Counted from the first letter of the stretch, positions 23,042 to 32,212 are shown. The stretch is 32,776 nucleotides of DNA from Alphaproteobacteria bacterium (GCA_027045875.1 JALUAG010000105.1:1-32776), one strand, 5' to 3'. Numbers and translations are program-made. The notes: generated from the sequence alone by a model not told the origin.

Positions 23042-24427
23042 ATGGCAGCGTCCCTCCCGCTTCTCGGGCGTCTTCCCGCGATCGGCACCGCCCGCAACGG
23101 CGGCGGACAGTCGGCGGACCGGCAGATGGCGGAGCTGATCGACGCCCTGCTGGCGCAGGACTACAGCGAGATCCCGCCCGCTCTCGGCGGCCCCCTCGGC
23201 GCGCGTCTCGTCGAGCTCGGCATGGCCCTGCAGGCGTCGGCACGCGCCAGCGCCGATCAGATCGTCGAGACCTCGATCCGCACCAGCCAGGCGGCGGGGC
23301 ACGTGGCCACCCTGTCGGTACCCGCCAACGAGCTCAACGTCTCCGCCCAGTCGATGGCCGCCGCGGTCGAGGAGCTGGCGGCCTCCATCGCCGACATCCA
23401 CCGCTTCTCCGAACGGATCGCCAGCGAGGCCGGGGACATGCGCGAGGCGGTGGAGACCAGCGGCGAGAGTGCGCGGGAATCGATCCACCAGTTCGGCGAA
23501 CTGGCGGCGATGGTGCGCGAGGCGATGGGCGAGGTGCAGGCTCTGGGCGAGGCGAGTTCGGAGATCGGCGGCATCGTCGAGACCATCGAGGCGATCGCCT
23601 CCCGCACCCAGCTTCTGTCCCTCAACGCCACCATCGAGGCCGCCCGCGCCGGCGAGAGCGGGCGCAGCTTCGCGGTGGTGGCCAACGAGGTGCGCACCCT
23701 CGCCCAGCAGACCGCCGAGGCAACCGAGGATATCCGCGCCCGCATCGAGGCCCTCGTCACCCGGGTCTCCCAGATCACCCAGACGATGGGGCGCGGCGAG
23801 GCCATCGCCGAAGCCGGTCAGGCGGCCATCGGTCAGCTCGGCCAGCAGGTGGAGGAGGTCGGCATCAAGGCGGCCGGCGTGACGGACAACATCGGCCAGG
23901 TCTCGGAGATCCTCTCCCAGCAGACGGCGGCCGTACAGGAGATGGGCGAGGGCATCGGCAAGGTGGCGCGCATGGCGGCCCTCAATCTCGAGGCGGTGAC
24001 CGGCCTCGTCGAGGTCACCAAGGCCCTCGAGCAGAGCGCCGCCCGCGGGCTCTCCCGCATCGCCGCCACCGAGTTCCCGGGCAAGATCCTGCGCCTCGCC
24101 ATGGCCGACCACGCGCTTTGGATGCGGCGCCTTGTGGGAGTCGTGCACGGCGAGCTCAAGCTGCGCGAGGACGAGCTCGCGAACCACCACTCCTGCCGCC
24201 TCGGCAAATGGTACTACGGCGGCGATTCCGCACCCTATCGCGAGCTCGCGGCCTTCCGCGCCCTGGAGGATCCGCATCGCCGCGTGCACGAGCTGGGCAA
24301 GGAGATCGTCGCCCTCGCCAACGAGGGGAAGATGGAGGAGGCGCTCGATCGCATCGAGGCCGTGCGCGAAGCCTCCGAGGAGGTCATCAGGCTGCTGCGG
24401 GAGCTCGCCCGCGAAGCCGGAGAGTGA
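23042..24427 (+). CDS. Soluble chemoreceptor with C-terminal CZB zinc-binding domain
   Basis: The 461-residue protein has no membrane helix. The signalling hairpin has its tip at '[21 protein letters not shown]'. The C-terminal ~110 residues carry the CZB pattern: 'DHALWMRRL' near 356, '[14 protein letters not shown]' near 381 and '[10 protein letters not shown]'. The His and Cys residues there bind zinc in known CZB proteins, which sense oxidants such as HOCl, or zinc. It probably sits in the cytoplasm with a CheA/CheW array. GGAG lies 8 nt before the ATG. Confidence 0.9.
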   Translation: MAASLPLLGRLPAIGTARNGGGQSADRQMAELIDALLAQDYSEIPPALGGPLGARLVELGMALQASARASADQIVETSIRTSQAAGHVATLSVPANELNVSAQSMAAAVEELAASIADIHRFSERIASEAGDMREAVETSGESARESIHQFGELAAMVREAMGEVQALGEASSEIGGIVETIEAIASRTQLLSLNATIEAARAGESGRSFAVVANEVRTLAQQTAEATEDIRARIEALVTRVSQITQTMGRGEAIAEAGQAAIGQLGQQVEEVGIKAAGVTDNIGQVSEILSQQTAAVQEMGEGIGKVARMAALNLEAVTGLVEVTKALEQSAARGLSRIAATEFPGKILRLAMADHALWMRRLVGVVHGELKLREDELANHHSCRLGKWYYGGDSAPYRELAAFRALEDPHRRVHELGKEIVALANEGKMEEALDRIEAVREASEEVIRLLRELAREAGE

Positions 24428-24459
24428 GCGTTCCGCCGGTCGCGACGCCACCGGAAGTG

Positions 24460-24488
24460 GTGACATTATTCCTATATCGTGCTAGGCT
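24460..24488 (+). promoter_or_regulatory. Candidate promoter of the 'GKARAAQN' family gene
   Basis: GTGACA (24460-24465, -35) and TAGGCT (24483-24488, -10) are 17 nt apart in the only AT-rich stretch between the two genes. The start codon follows at 24522. The -35 is good and the -10 weak. Confidence 0.4.
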
Positions 24489-24521
24489 CCGGTGCGCAAC
24501 CCCAGCGCATCGGAGCCTGTC

Positions 24522-25196
24522 ATGAGCCCCACTCCCCTTTCCCTCGGCGGCCGACGCAGCGCCGCCCAGATCGAAGCATCCCGCCGCAACGGCGCCAGGT
24601 CGCGGGGCCCCGTCAGCCGAGCCGGCAAGGCGCGCGCGGCCCAGAATGCACGCCGCCACGGGCTGACGTCCCGGACCGTGGTCCTGGCCACACCGGAGGA
24701 ACGGGCGGCCCACGAGGCACTGGCGCGCTCGGTCACCGAGCGCTACCGGCCGCAGGGCGCCCTGGAGGAGCACTGGGTGGCCCGCATGATCGCCGCGCTT
24801 TGGCGTCAGACCCGGCTCGAGATCGTCGAATCCCGTCTCTTGGAGGCGTTGATCGCCGGCGAGGAGCCGGTGGGGCTGCCCAGCCTCGCCACCCTCTCGC
24901 GCTACCGCGCCCGGATCGCCCGCGATCTCGCCGAAGCCCGCCGGGAGCTCGAGAGCCTCCAGGAACAGAGGCGGGAAGCGCGGATCCGCCGGGCCGTCGC
25001 CGAGACCACCCCGGAGCGGCTGCGCCGTCTCGCCGATCGTCTGGAACGGCGATCGGCCGGCGGCGGCGGGAGCGCGACGGCCGGCGGTGCCGCGGCGGCG
25101 GACGGCTGCGGTACGAACGAACCCGAGCCGGATCGTGCTCGCTCAGCCGCGCCCCCGACCGCCGCAGGAGAACGGGATCGGACGACGCCCGCGTAG
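24522..25196 (+). CDS. Hypothetical protein with 'RRN..RS.GP.S..GKARA.QNARRHGL' N-terminal motif
   Basis: A 224-residue protein. Residues about 13-50 match a widespread short motif in which a 'QIEASRRN' helix is followed by 'GP', 'GKARAAQN' and 'RRHGL'. The function of this family is not known to me. The middle is a long Arg/Glu-rich helical region that could form coiled coil. The last 45 residues are low-complexity Gly/Ala. The ATG at 24522 has GGAG at 6 nt. Its 3' end overlaps the convergent transporter gene by 54 nt. Confidence 0.75.
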   Translation: MSPTPLSLGGRRSAAQIEASRRNGARSRGPVSRAGKARAAQNARRHGLTSRTVVLATPEERAAHEALARSVTERYRPQGALEEHWVARMIAALWRQTRLEIVESRLLEALIAGEEPVGLPSLATLSRYRARIARDLAEARRELESLQEQRREARIRRAVAETTPERLRRLADRLERRSAGGGGSATAGGAAAADGCGTNEPEPDRARSAAPPTAAGERDRTTPA

Positions 25197-26033
25197 CCGC
25201 CATGCGGCGTTGGCGGCCAGCGCCGCGAGGATCACGCCACCCCCCGCGAGGGTACCGGCCGGCGGCCGTTCGGCCAGCAGCAGCCATACCCAGAGCGGTC
25301 CGAAGACCGTCTCCAGCAGCATCAGGAGGCTGACCTCGGGCGCCGTCAGATAGCGGGGACCGAGGGTGATCAGCAGGAAGGCCACCGGGTGCACGAGGAG
25401 CACCAGGAGGGCGAGCCACGCCCACTGGATGCCGGTGAAGGCGAAGGGCTCGGCGAAGGGCAGCGCCGCCAGGGTGATCAGCAGGCCGGACAGGGCGTAG
25501 ACCGGCATCAGATCGCGCGCCCGGGCGCGGCGGATGAGGGTGAAGTTGAGGGCCATGCAGACGGCGGTGCCGAGGGCCGCGAGATCGCCCGGCAGCCGCC
25601 CCGCCCCGAGCGATCCCCAGACCGTGATCACCACCCCGAGAAGGCCGGCCATGACGGCGAGGGCGGTGGAGAGGGCCAGCATCTCGCCCATCAGCACGAA
25701 GCTCAGGAGGGCCGCGAACAGCGGCGAGGTGGCGATGATGACGAGGGTGTTGGCGACCGAGGTGCTGGTGATCGAGATCACGAAGAAGACGGTGCCGAGG
25801 GCGAACAGGGGGCCGATCACCAGCCCCGGCGGGCCCACCGCCCGGCAGGCCGCCGGCAGATGCCGGCCGTGGCGCACCGCCACCACCAGCAGCACCACGA
25901 GGGCGAAGCCGAGACCGCGCCAGAACAGGATGTTCCAGGGGGCGTCGCCGAGCAGCCGGATGAGGAGGGCGTCGGGCGAGAGGATGAGGACGCCGCCGCC
26001 GGTGATGAGATAGCCCCGCCTATGCTCGTTCAT
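25143..26033 (-). CDS. EamA/DMT-family transporter
   Basis: A 296-residue membrane protein with about ten hydrophobic helices arranged as two related halves, the EamA pattern. 'SITSTSVANTLVIIATSPLFAALLSFVLMGE' in the first half and 'SLLMLLETVFGPLWVWLLLAERP' in the second are the family blocks. Members export or import small metabolites such as amino acids; the substrate cannot be told. The ATG at 26033 fits the usual start ahead of helix 1. It is divergent from the amidase gene. Confidence 0.87.
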   Translation of the reverse strand: MNEHRRGYLITGGGVLILSPDALLIRLLGDAPWNILFWRGLGFALVVLLVVAVRHGRHLPAACRAVGPPGLVIGPLFALGTVFFVISITSTSVANTLVIIATSPLFAALLSFVLMGEMLALSTALAVMAGLLGVVITVWGSLGAGRLPGDLAALGTAVCMALNFTLIRRARARDLMPVYALSGLLITLAALPFAEPFAFTGIQWAWLALLVLLVHPVAFLLITLGPRYLTAPEVSLLMLLETVFGPLWVWLLLAERPPAGTLAGGGVILAALAANAAWRLRGRRPIPFSCGGRGRG

Positions 26034-26158
26034 GCCTCCGCCCCGCGCTGGCGGCTGTTTAGGGCCGGGCGACGGTGCCGGCAAGGCGGGGCGCCGGATC
26101 TTGCCGCCGCACCCCCGCTGTGCCATCGAGAGGCTGTCGGACTGCGGAGGGCACGGAG

Positions 26159-27586
26159 GTGCACGGGACCGAGCTGACCGAACTGCCGGCGCGCGAGCTC
26201 GTGCGCCTGCTGACCGAGGGCGAGCTCTCGCCGGCCGAGGCGATCGACGCCGCCCTCGCCCGCATCGAGGCGGTGGACTGGCAGGTCAACGCCGTCCCCA
26301 CCCTCTGTCCGGAGCGGGCGCGGGCGGCCGCCGGGCGGCTCGCGGAGCGCGACCCGCCCGAGGACCGGCGCGGCTGGCTCGCCGGCCTGCCGGTGCTGGT
26401 CAAGGATCTGACCGACGTCGCCGGCGTCCGCACGACATACGGCTCGCCGATCTTCCGCGACCATCGGCCGGAACGTTCGGACATTCTCGTGGAGCGCATC
26501 GAGGCCCGCGGCGGCATCGTCCTCGGCAAGACCAACACCCCCGAGTTCGGCGCCGGCGCCAACACCTTCAACGAGGTGTTCGGTGCCACCCGCAATCCCT
26601 GGAACACGGCCCTGACCTGCGGCGGCTCCTCGGGCGGTTCGGCGGTGGCGCTGGCCACCGGCATGGCCTGGCTGGCCACCGGTTCCGATCTCGGCGGCTC
26701 GCTGCGCACCCCCGCCGCCTACTGCGCGGTGGTGGGGCTGCGGCCGAGCCCCGGCCGGGTTCCCCACGGTCCCGGCCCCGTCCCCTTCCAGACCCTCGCC
26801 GTCGAGGGGCCGATGGCCCGCGACGTGCGGGATCTCGCCCTGTTCCTCGACTGCATGGCGGGCTTCGATGCGCGCGATCCGCTGAGCTACGAGCGGCCCG
26901 CCGTCTCCTTCACCGACGCCGTCGGCTGGCCGGCGCGGCCGGCGCGGGTCGCCTTCAGCTCCGATCTCGGCGGCATCACCCCGGTGGACCCGGAGATCGC
27001 CCGCATCTGCGCCGCCGCCGCCGGCCGCTTCGCCGAGCTCGGGGCGGAGGTGGCGGAGGATGCGCCCGATCTGGGCGAGGCGATGGCCTGTTTCACCACG
27101 CTGCGCGCCGCCCTGTTCGTGGCCGGCAAGGCCGAGCTGCTCGCGCGCCACCGCGAGCAGCTCAAGCCGGAGGTGGTGTGGAACATCGAGCACGGGCTGC
27201 GCATGACCGCGGCCGAGATCGGCGCCGCCGAACGGGCCCGGGGGCGCATCCAGGCGGCGGCCGCCGCCTTCTTCGAGCGCTACGATCTGCTCGCCTGCCC
27301 GGCCGCCATCGTACCCCCCTTCCCGGTGGAGATCCGTTACATCGAGGAGCTCGACGGCCACCGCTTCCCCTCCTACGTGGACTGGCTGGCCATCACCTAC
27401 GCGGTGACCCTCACGGGCTGCCCCGCCCTGTCGCTGCCCTGCGGCTTCACCGAGAGCGGCCTGCCGGTGGGGCTGCAGCTGGTGGCGCCGCCGCGGGGCG
27501 AGGCGGCGCTGCTGCAGGCGGCGGCGGCGCTCGAGGACCTGCTCGGGCTGTCGGCGCAGCTGCCGCTGGCGCCGCGTCCCGGATGA
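26159..27586 (+). CDS. Amidase-signature family hydrolase
   Basis: A 475-residue amidase with the Ser-cisSer-Lys triad: Lys82 ('VLVKDLTDV'), the 'CGGSSGGSA' loop (cis-Ser at 157/158) and nucleophile Ser181 ('GSDLGGSLRTP'). Length is normal. It hydrolyses an amide or related bond in the cytoplasm; no substrate is evident. The GTG at 26159 is chosen because GGAGG lies 8 nt upstream; the longer frame from 26075 has no such site. The stop overlaps the next start (ATGA). Confidence 0.88.
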   Translation: MHGTELTELPARELVRLLTEGELSPAEAIDAALARIEAVDWQVNAVPTLCPERARAAAGRLAERDPPEDRRGWLAGLPVLVKDLTDVAGVRTTYGSPIFRDHRPERSDILVERIEARGGIVLGKTNTPEFGAGANTFNEVFGATRNPWNTALTCGGSSGGSAVALATGMAWLATGSDLGGSLRTPAAYCAVVGLRPSPGRVPHGPGPVPFQTLAVEGPMARDVRDLALFLDCMAGFDARDPLSYERPAVSFTDAVGWPARPARVAFSSDLGGITPVDPEIARICAAAAGRFAELGAEVAEDAPDLGEAMACFTTLRAALFVAGKAELLARHREQLKPEVVWNIEHGLRMTAAEIGAAERARGRIQAAAAAFFERYDLLACPAAIVPPFPVEIRYIEELDGHRFPSYVDWLAITYAVTLTGCPALSLPCGFTESGLPVGLQLVAPPRGEAALLQAAAALEDLLGLSAQLPLAPRPG

Positions 27587-28476
27587 GGGAGCGCGCCGGC
27601 GTGACCACGGGCGAGCCCCCGGCCTATCTCACCACCCGCGAGCTGGCGGGGCTGCTGCGGCTCAAGGAACGGCGGGTCTACGAGCTCGTGGCCCGCGGCG
27701 AGATCCCCTGCGTGCGCGCCACCGGCAGGCTCCTGTTCCCGCGCGCCGAGGTGCTGCGCTGGCTCGAGGGCGAGCGCGCCGAGGGACCGCCGGCGGACGT
27801 GCTGGCGGGCTCCCACGATCCGCTGCTCGAATGGGCGCTGCGGGAATCGGGCAGCGGCATCGCCAGCTTCTTCGACGGCAGCCGGGACGGGCTCGAACGG
27901 CTGCGCGACCGGCGGGCGGCGGCGGCCGGCGTCCACCTGTTCGACGTCGCCGGCGGCGACTGGAACCTGCGGGCGGTGCGGGAGGCGCTGGGCGAGGCGC
28001 CGGTGGTGGTGCTGGAATGGGCCTGGCGCCAGCGGGGCCTGATCGTCGCCGCCGGCAACCCGCATGCTGTGCGCGGCATCGCCGATCTGCGCGGGCTCCG
28101 GGTGATGGGGCGCCAGCCGGGGTCCGGGGCCGGGCTGCTGTTCGCGCATCTCCTGCGCGAGGCCGGCATCGCCGCCGGCGAGCTCGAACTCCTGCCCGCG
28201 GCGGCGCGCACCGAAACGGAGCTCGCCCTCGCGGTGGCCGCCGGCGAGGCCGATGCCGGTCTCGGTCTCGCCTGCACCGCCCGGCCCCTGGGGCTCGGCT
28301 TCGTGCCGCTTCTGCGCGAGCGTTTCGATCTCGTGGTCTACCGCCGCGCCTTCTTCGAGCCGCCGCTCCAGCGCCTGTTCGGCTTCGCCCGCGGCGCCGC
28401 CTTCGCCGCCCGTGCCCGCGAGCTCGGCGGCTACGACACGGCCGGGCTCGGCCGCGTCCACCACAACGGCCCCTGA
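27583..28476 (+). CDS. Excisionase-type HTH regulator with periplasmic-binding-like ligand domain (tungstate/molybdate type)
   Basis: A 297-residue protein. The N-terminal HTH (about 15-62) reads 'LTTRELAGLLRLKERRVYELVARGEIP', the excisionase/MerR-like form. Residues about 75-290 look like a periplasmic-binding fold ('GLIVAAGNPHAVRGIADLRGLRVMGRQPGSGAG', 'GEADAGLGL'). This pairing is common beside molybdate or tungstate importers, where the protein senses the oxyanion and controls transport genes. Here tupA lies convergent, 4 nt away. The start overlaps the amidase stop, so the two genes are cotranscribed. Confidence 0.83.
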   Translation: MRERAGVTTGEPPAYLTTRELAGLLRLKERRVYELVARGEIPCVRATGRLLFPRAEVLRWLEGERAEGPPADVLAGSHDPLLEWALRESGSGIASFFDGSRDGLERLRDRRAAAAGVHLFDVAGGDWNLRAVREALGEAPVVVLEWAWRQRGLIVAAGNPHAVRGIADLRGLRVMGRQPGSGAGLLFAHLLREAGIAAGELELLPAAARTETELALAVAAGEADAGLGLACTARPLGLGFVPLLRERFDLVVYRRAFFEPPLQRLFGFARGAAFAARARELGGYDTAGLGRVHHNGP

Positions 28477-28480
28477 ACCG

Positions 28481-29290
28481 TCAGCCGCAGTCGGCGTCGG
28501 GGAAGAAGAGCTGCTGCCCGTCCACCCGGAAGGCGGCGATGGCGGCCTGGCCCTCGGGGCCCACCAGCCAGTCGCGGAAGGCCTTGGCGGCGGCGAAGTT
28601 GACCCTCGGATGGCGCGCCGGATTGACGAGGATGATCCCGTATTGATTGAAGAGCCGGGGATCGCCCTCGACCAGGAGCTGGAGGTCGCGCTTGTTGGCG
28701 AAGGCGATCCAGCTCGCCCGGTCGGTCAGGGTGTAGGCCTCCATGGCGGCCGCCATGTTGAGGGTGGCACCCATGCCCGCCCCCGCCTCCCGGTACCAGC
28801 GGCCCGCGCGCGTCGGGTCGATGCCGGCGAGGCGCCAGAGGGCGCGTTCCTTCGTGTGGGTGCCGCTGTCGTCGCCGCGGGAGACGAAGGGCGATGCCGT
28901 CGCGGCGATGCGGGCGAAGGCCGCGACCGCGTCCCGGCCACCGGCGATGCCGGCCGGGTCCCCTGCGGGGCCGACGATCACGAAATCGTTGTACATCACG
29001 TCGCAGCGCAGCACCCCGTGGCCCGCGGCGACGAAGGCGAGCTCCCGCTCCATCGCGTGCACGAGGAGCGCGTCGCCGTCGCCGTTGCGGGCGTTCTTGA
29101 GGGCCTGGCCGGTGCCCACCGCCACCACCCGCACCTCGATGCCGGTGGCGGCGGTGAACTTCGGCAGCAGATGGTCGAAGAGGCCCGAGTTGCGGGTCGA
29201 GGTGGTGGACTGCAGGATGATGAAATCCTCGGCCGCCCCGGCCGCCGGGGCGGCGAGGAGGAGCGACAGCAGCACCAGCAGACGGATCAC
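28481..29290 (-). CDS. tupA: Tungstate ABC transporter substrate-binding protein
   Basis: A 269-residue periplasmic protein. A signal peptide covers about 1-20 ('LLAAPAAGAA'). 'LQSTTSTRNSGLFDHLLP' and 'SRGDDSGTHTKE' are the two oxyanion-binding blocks of TupA proteins. It binds tungstate very tightly for delivery to TupB/TupC; the metal is needed for tungsten cofactor enzymes, none of which is in this window. The GTG start overlaps the tupC stop. This is the last gene of a tupB-tupC-tupA operon. Confidence 0.9.
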   Translation of the reverse strand: MIRLLVLLSLLLAAPAAGAAEDFIILQSTTSTRNSGLFDHLLPKFTAATGIEVRVVAVGTGQALKNARNGDGDALLVHAMERELAFVAAGHGVLRCDVMYNDFVIVGPAGDPAGIAGGRDAVAAFARIAATASPFVSRGDDSGTHTKERALWRLAGIDPTRAGRWYREAGAGMGATLNMAAAMEAYTLTDRASWIAFANKRDLQLLVEGDPRLFNQYGIILVNPARHPRVNFAAAKAFRDWLVGPEGQAAIAAFRVDGQQLFFPDADCG

Positions 29291-30015
29291 GGCGGCAGTC
29301 TCCCTTCCACATAGGCGCGGGCGGCGGCGCTGCGCGGTGCGGCGAAGAAGGCCGCCGCCGGTCCCTGTTCGACCACCCGCCCCCGCTCGAGGAAGATCAC
29401 CTCCTCGGCGAGGCGGCGGGCCTGGGCCACATCGTGGGTCACGAGCAGGATGCGGGTGCCGGCCGCCCGGCTGTCGCGCAGCAGGCTCTCGATGGCCCGG
29501 GTGGCGGCGGGATCGAGGCTGGCGGTGGGCTCGTCGAGGAGCAGGATCTCGGGCTCGAGGGCGAGCGCCCGCGCGAGCGCCACCCGCTGCTGCTCGCCGC
29601 CCGACAGCCGCCGGGCGGGGCGGCGGGCGAGCGGGCCGAGGCCGCAGCCCTCGAGGACCGCCTCCAGGCGCCGGCGGCGCGCGCGGCGCGGCAGACCGCG
29701 GGCGGCCAGGGCGAAGTCGATGTTGGCGGCCACCGAGCGGCGCAGCAGCACCGGCTTCTGGAACACCATCGCCTGGCGGCGCCAGACGGCGGCGCCGGGC
29801 GGTCGGCCGTTCCAGCGGATGCGGCCGCGGTCGGCCCGCAGCAGGCCGTGGAGGACGCGCAGGAGCACGCTCTTGCCGGCACCGTTGGCGCCCAGGACCA
29901 CGGTGAGGCCCTCGCGGCCGAGATCGAAGGACAGCCCGGCGAGGGCGGCCCGGCCGCCGAAGGCGAGCGCCAGCCCCCGCACCTCGAGGGGCAGGATGGC
30001 GGAGGGGTCAGTCAT
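29287..30015 (-). CDS. tupC: Tungstate ABC transporter ATPase
   Basis: The 242-residue ATPase has Walker A 'GANGAGKS' (42-49), signature 'LSGGEQQR' and Walker B 'ILLLDEPT'. The N-terminal strand and helical domains are normal for a single ABC subunit. It powers the importer with TupB. Its start lies inside the end of the tupB gene (8-nt overlap) and its stop in the tupA start, so all three are translated together. Confidence 0.9.
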   Translation of the reverse strand: MTDPSAILPLEVRGLALAFGGRAALAGLSFDLGREGLTVVLGANGAGKSVLLRVLHGLLRADRGRIRWNGRPPGAAVWRRQAMVFQKPVLLRRSVAANIDFALAARGLPRRARRRRLEAVLEGCGLGPLARRPARRLSGGEQQRVALARALALEPEILLLDEPTASLDPAATRAIESLLRDSRAAGTRILLVTHDVAQARRLAEEVIFLERGRVVEQGPAAAFFAAPRSAAARAYVEGRLPP

Positions 30016-30715
30016 GGGCCAGCCGGGCGGCGGTGCCGCGCAGCACCGCCACGCTGCCGGTGACCAGGAGGGCGAGGGCGAGGAGCACGAGGCCGAGGGC
30101 GAGGGCGAGGGCGATCTCGCCCTTCGAGGTCTCGAGGGCGATGGCGGTGGTCATCACCCGGGTCACCCCCTTGATGTTGCCGCCCACGATCATCACCGCC
30201 CCCACCTCGGCGATGGCGCGGCCGAAGCCGGCGAGAGCGGCGGTGGCGAGGCCGAAGCGCCCCTCCCAGAGCAGGGTCGGGATCGCCCGCCAGGGGCCGA
30301 TCCCGAGCGAGCGCAGCTGTTCGGCGTACTCCTCCTGCAGGCCGGCCAGCAGTTCGCGGGAAAGGGCGGCGACGATGGGGGTGACGAGGATCGCCTGGGC
30401 GAGGACCATCGCCTGCGGCGTGTAGAGGAGCCGCAGGGCGCCGAGCGGGCCGGCGCCGGAGAGCAGGATGTAGACGAACAGCCCCACCACCACCGGCGGC
30501 AGGCCCATCAGCGCATCGAGCAGCACCACCGCCGCCGGCCGCCCCGGAAAGGGCACGCTCGCGAGCAGCGCCCCGAGGGGCATGCCGAGGAGGCAGGCGA
30601 TGGCCACCGCCGACAGGCTGACGGCGAGCGACAGTCCGACGATGGCGACGAGTTCGGGGTCGCCGCCCAGCACGAGATCGAGGGCCAGCGCGAAGGCCGC
30701 TCCCAGATCCTCCAT
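30008..30715 (-). CDS. tupB: Tungstate ABC transporter permease
   Basis: A 235-residue permease with about five or six membrane helices and the coupling signature 'EQLRSLGIGPWRAIPTLLWEGRFGL' near residues 130-155. 'AIAEVGAVMIVGGNIKGVTRVMTTAI' is the typical TupB/WtpB-type end block. It is the first gene of the operon and follows a likely promoter in the 89-nt gap to the FAD-oxidase gene. Confidence 0.9.
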   Translation of the reverse strand: MEDLGAAFALALDLVLGGDPELVAIVGLSLAVSLSAVAIACLLGMPLGALLASVPFPGRPAAVVLLDALMGLPPVVVGLFVYILLSGAGPLGALRLLYTPQAMVLAQAILVTPIVAALSRELLAGLQEEYAEQLRSLGIGPWRAIPTLLWEGRFGLATAALAGFGRAIAEVGAVMIVGGNIKGVTRVMTTAIALETSKGEIALALALGLVLLALALLVTGSVAVLRGTAARLAHD

Positions 30716-30741
30716 GCTCCCTCCCGCCGGTTGCCTGCGGA

Positions 30742-30769
30742 TTTATCCAATTTTATGCAGTTTTCGCAA
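30742..30769 (-). promoter_or_regulatory. Candidate promoter of the tupBCA operon
   Basis: On the - strand TTGCGA (30769-30764) and GATAAA (30747-30742) are 16 nt apart in an AT-rich patch, 27 nt before the tupB start. Boxes are moderate matches. An operator for the HTH/binding-fold regulator would be expected here, but no clean symmetric site was found. Confidence 0.45.
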
Positions 30770-30804
30770 GCCGGCCGGAGAGAGAACGGGATGCGGACCG
30801 CGGC

Positions 30805-32187
30805 TCAGGGATCGATCACCTTGCCCGGGTTGAGGATGCCGCGCGGATCGAGGCTGCGCTTGAGGCGCCGCATCAGCGCGATCTCCTCGGGGCTGCGGAC
30901 ATGGCCGAGATAGGGTTTCTTGATGGTGCCGATGCCGTGCTCGGCCGACACCGTGCCCCGGAAGCGGCGCACGAGATCGTAGACCTCGGCCTCGATCTCC
31001 TGCGGTCGCACGCCCTCCGGCACGTCCGTCACCACATGGATGTTGCCGTCCGCGACATGGCCGAAGAACACCGCGCGGATGCCCGGAAAGCGGGCGGCGA
31101 GACGCGGTTCGCAGGCGCGCACGTAGTCGTCCATCACCCCGATCACCATGCCGATGTCGAAGTTGACGTGCCGCCCCAGGATCTGCGGGAACTCGGCCAC
31201 CGCGTCGCGCACCGCCCAGAGATCGCGGATGTCGGCCTCGGAGCGGGCGAGCACCGCGTCCTCGACCAGCCCCTCGGTGAACAGCCCCTCGAGGAAGCCC
31301 TCGAAGCGTGCGCCGTCGTGGGCCGGATCGTAGCCCTGCGCCTCCAGGAGCAGATACATGCCGTGGCGGCCGGCGAGGGGGGCGCGCAGATGGGCGAGCC
31401 GGCCCGTGAGCAGGTCGTAGAAGCCCGGCCACATGGCCTCGAAGGCCGAGAGCTGACCCCCGAGGCCACCGCGTGCCCGCTCGAGCAGCGCCACCACCTC
31501 GGCGAAGCCGCGCAGCCCGCAGAAGGCCACCGCCCGGCTGCGCGGCCGCGGCTGCAGGCGCAGCACCGCCCGGGTGATCACCCCGAGCACCCCTTCCGAG
31601 CCGATGAACAGCTGCTTGAGATCGAAGCCGGCGTTGTTCTTGAGGAGCCTGTTGAGGCCGCACAGCACGGTGCCGTCGGCCAGCACCGCCTCGAGCCCGA
31701 GCACCATGTCGCGGGCCATGCCGAAGCGCACCACCCGGTTGCCGCCGGCGTTGGTCGCGAGATTGCCGCCGATCTGGCAGGAACCGCGGGCGCCGAGGTC
31801 GAGGGGCAGCAGGAATCCGGCCTCCTCGGCCGCCGCCTGAGCGGTCTCGAGGACGGTGCCGGCCCGCAGCGTCATGGTGGCGGTCGCGGGGTCGATCTCC
31901 TCCACCCCGGCGAGGCGCTCCAGGGACAGCGCCACCGCCCCACCCTCGGGACGGGCCCCGCCGGCGAGGCCGGTGAGCCCGCCCTGCGGCACCACGCCCC
32001 GGCGATGATCGTTGCAGATGCGCAGACAGACGGAGACCTCGGCGGTGGTGGCGGGCCGCACGAGGGCCGCGGGCGGCACCGGCTCGAGCCCCGCCCAGTC
32101 GTTCCAGTAGCGTTCCGGAACCGCCTCGCCGGGGGTGACCACACCCTCCCCCAGCTCCTGCAGGAGTTGTGCGACGACCTGTTCCAT
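30805..32187 (-). CDS. FAD-linked D-2-hydroxyacid dehydrogenase (GlcD/D-lactate dehydrogenase type)
   Basis: The 460-residue flavoprotein has the PCMH FAD domain ('PQGGLTGLAGG', 'NLATNAGGNRVVRFGMARDMVLG') and the C-terminal cap ('FFGHVADGNIHV', 'SAEHGIGTIKKPYL', 'LDPRGILNPGKVI'). The His pair in 'GHVADGNIH' and Glu of 'AEHG' are the metal/substrate residues of this family. Members oxidise glycolate, D-lactate or D-2-hydroxyglutarate; which cannot be told. The ATG at 32187 has a G-rich ribosome site directly upstream, beside a hairpin (32194-32212). Confidence 0.88.
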   Translation of the reverse strand: MEQVVAQLLQELGEGVVTPGEAVPERYWNDWAGLEPVPPAALVRPATTAEVSVCLRICNDHRRGVVPQGGLTGLAGGARPEGGAVALSLERLAGVEEIDPATATMTLRAGTVLETAQAAAEEAGFLLPLDLGARGSCQIGGNLATNAGGNRVVRFGMARDMVLGLEAVLADGTVLCGLNRLLKNNAGFDLKQLFIGSEGVLGVITRAVLRLQPRPRSRAVAFCGLRGFAEVVALLERARGGLGGQLSAFEAMWPGFYDLLTGRLAHLRAPLAGRHGMYLLLEAQGYDPAHDGARFEGFLEGLFTEGLVEDAVLARSEADIRDLWAVRDAVAEFPQILGRHVNFDIGMVIGVMDDYVRACEPRLAARFPGIRAVFFGHVADGNIHVVTDVPEGVRPQEIEAEVYDLVRRFRGTVSAEHGIGTIKKPYLGHVRSPEEIALMRRLKRSLDPRGILNPGKVIDP

Positions 32188-32193
32188 CTTCCC

Positions 32194-32212
32194 CCCCGCC
32201 TCGCTGGCGGGG
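32194..32212 (-). promoter_or_regulatory. Hairpin next to the FAD-oxidase ribosome site
   Basis: CCCCGCC and GGCGGGG form a perfect 7-bp stem with a 5-nt loop, 7 nt before the start codon at 32187. On the transcript, part of the G-rich ribosome site lies in the stem, so it could limit translation. It may also be the 3' end structure of the hemA transcript. Confidence 0.35.
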
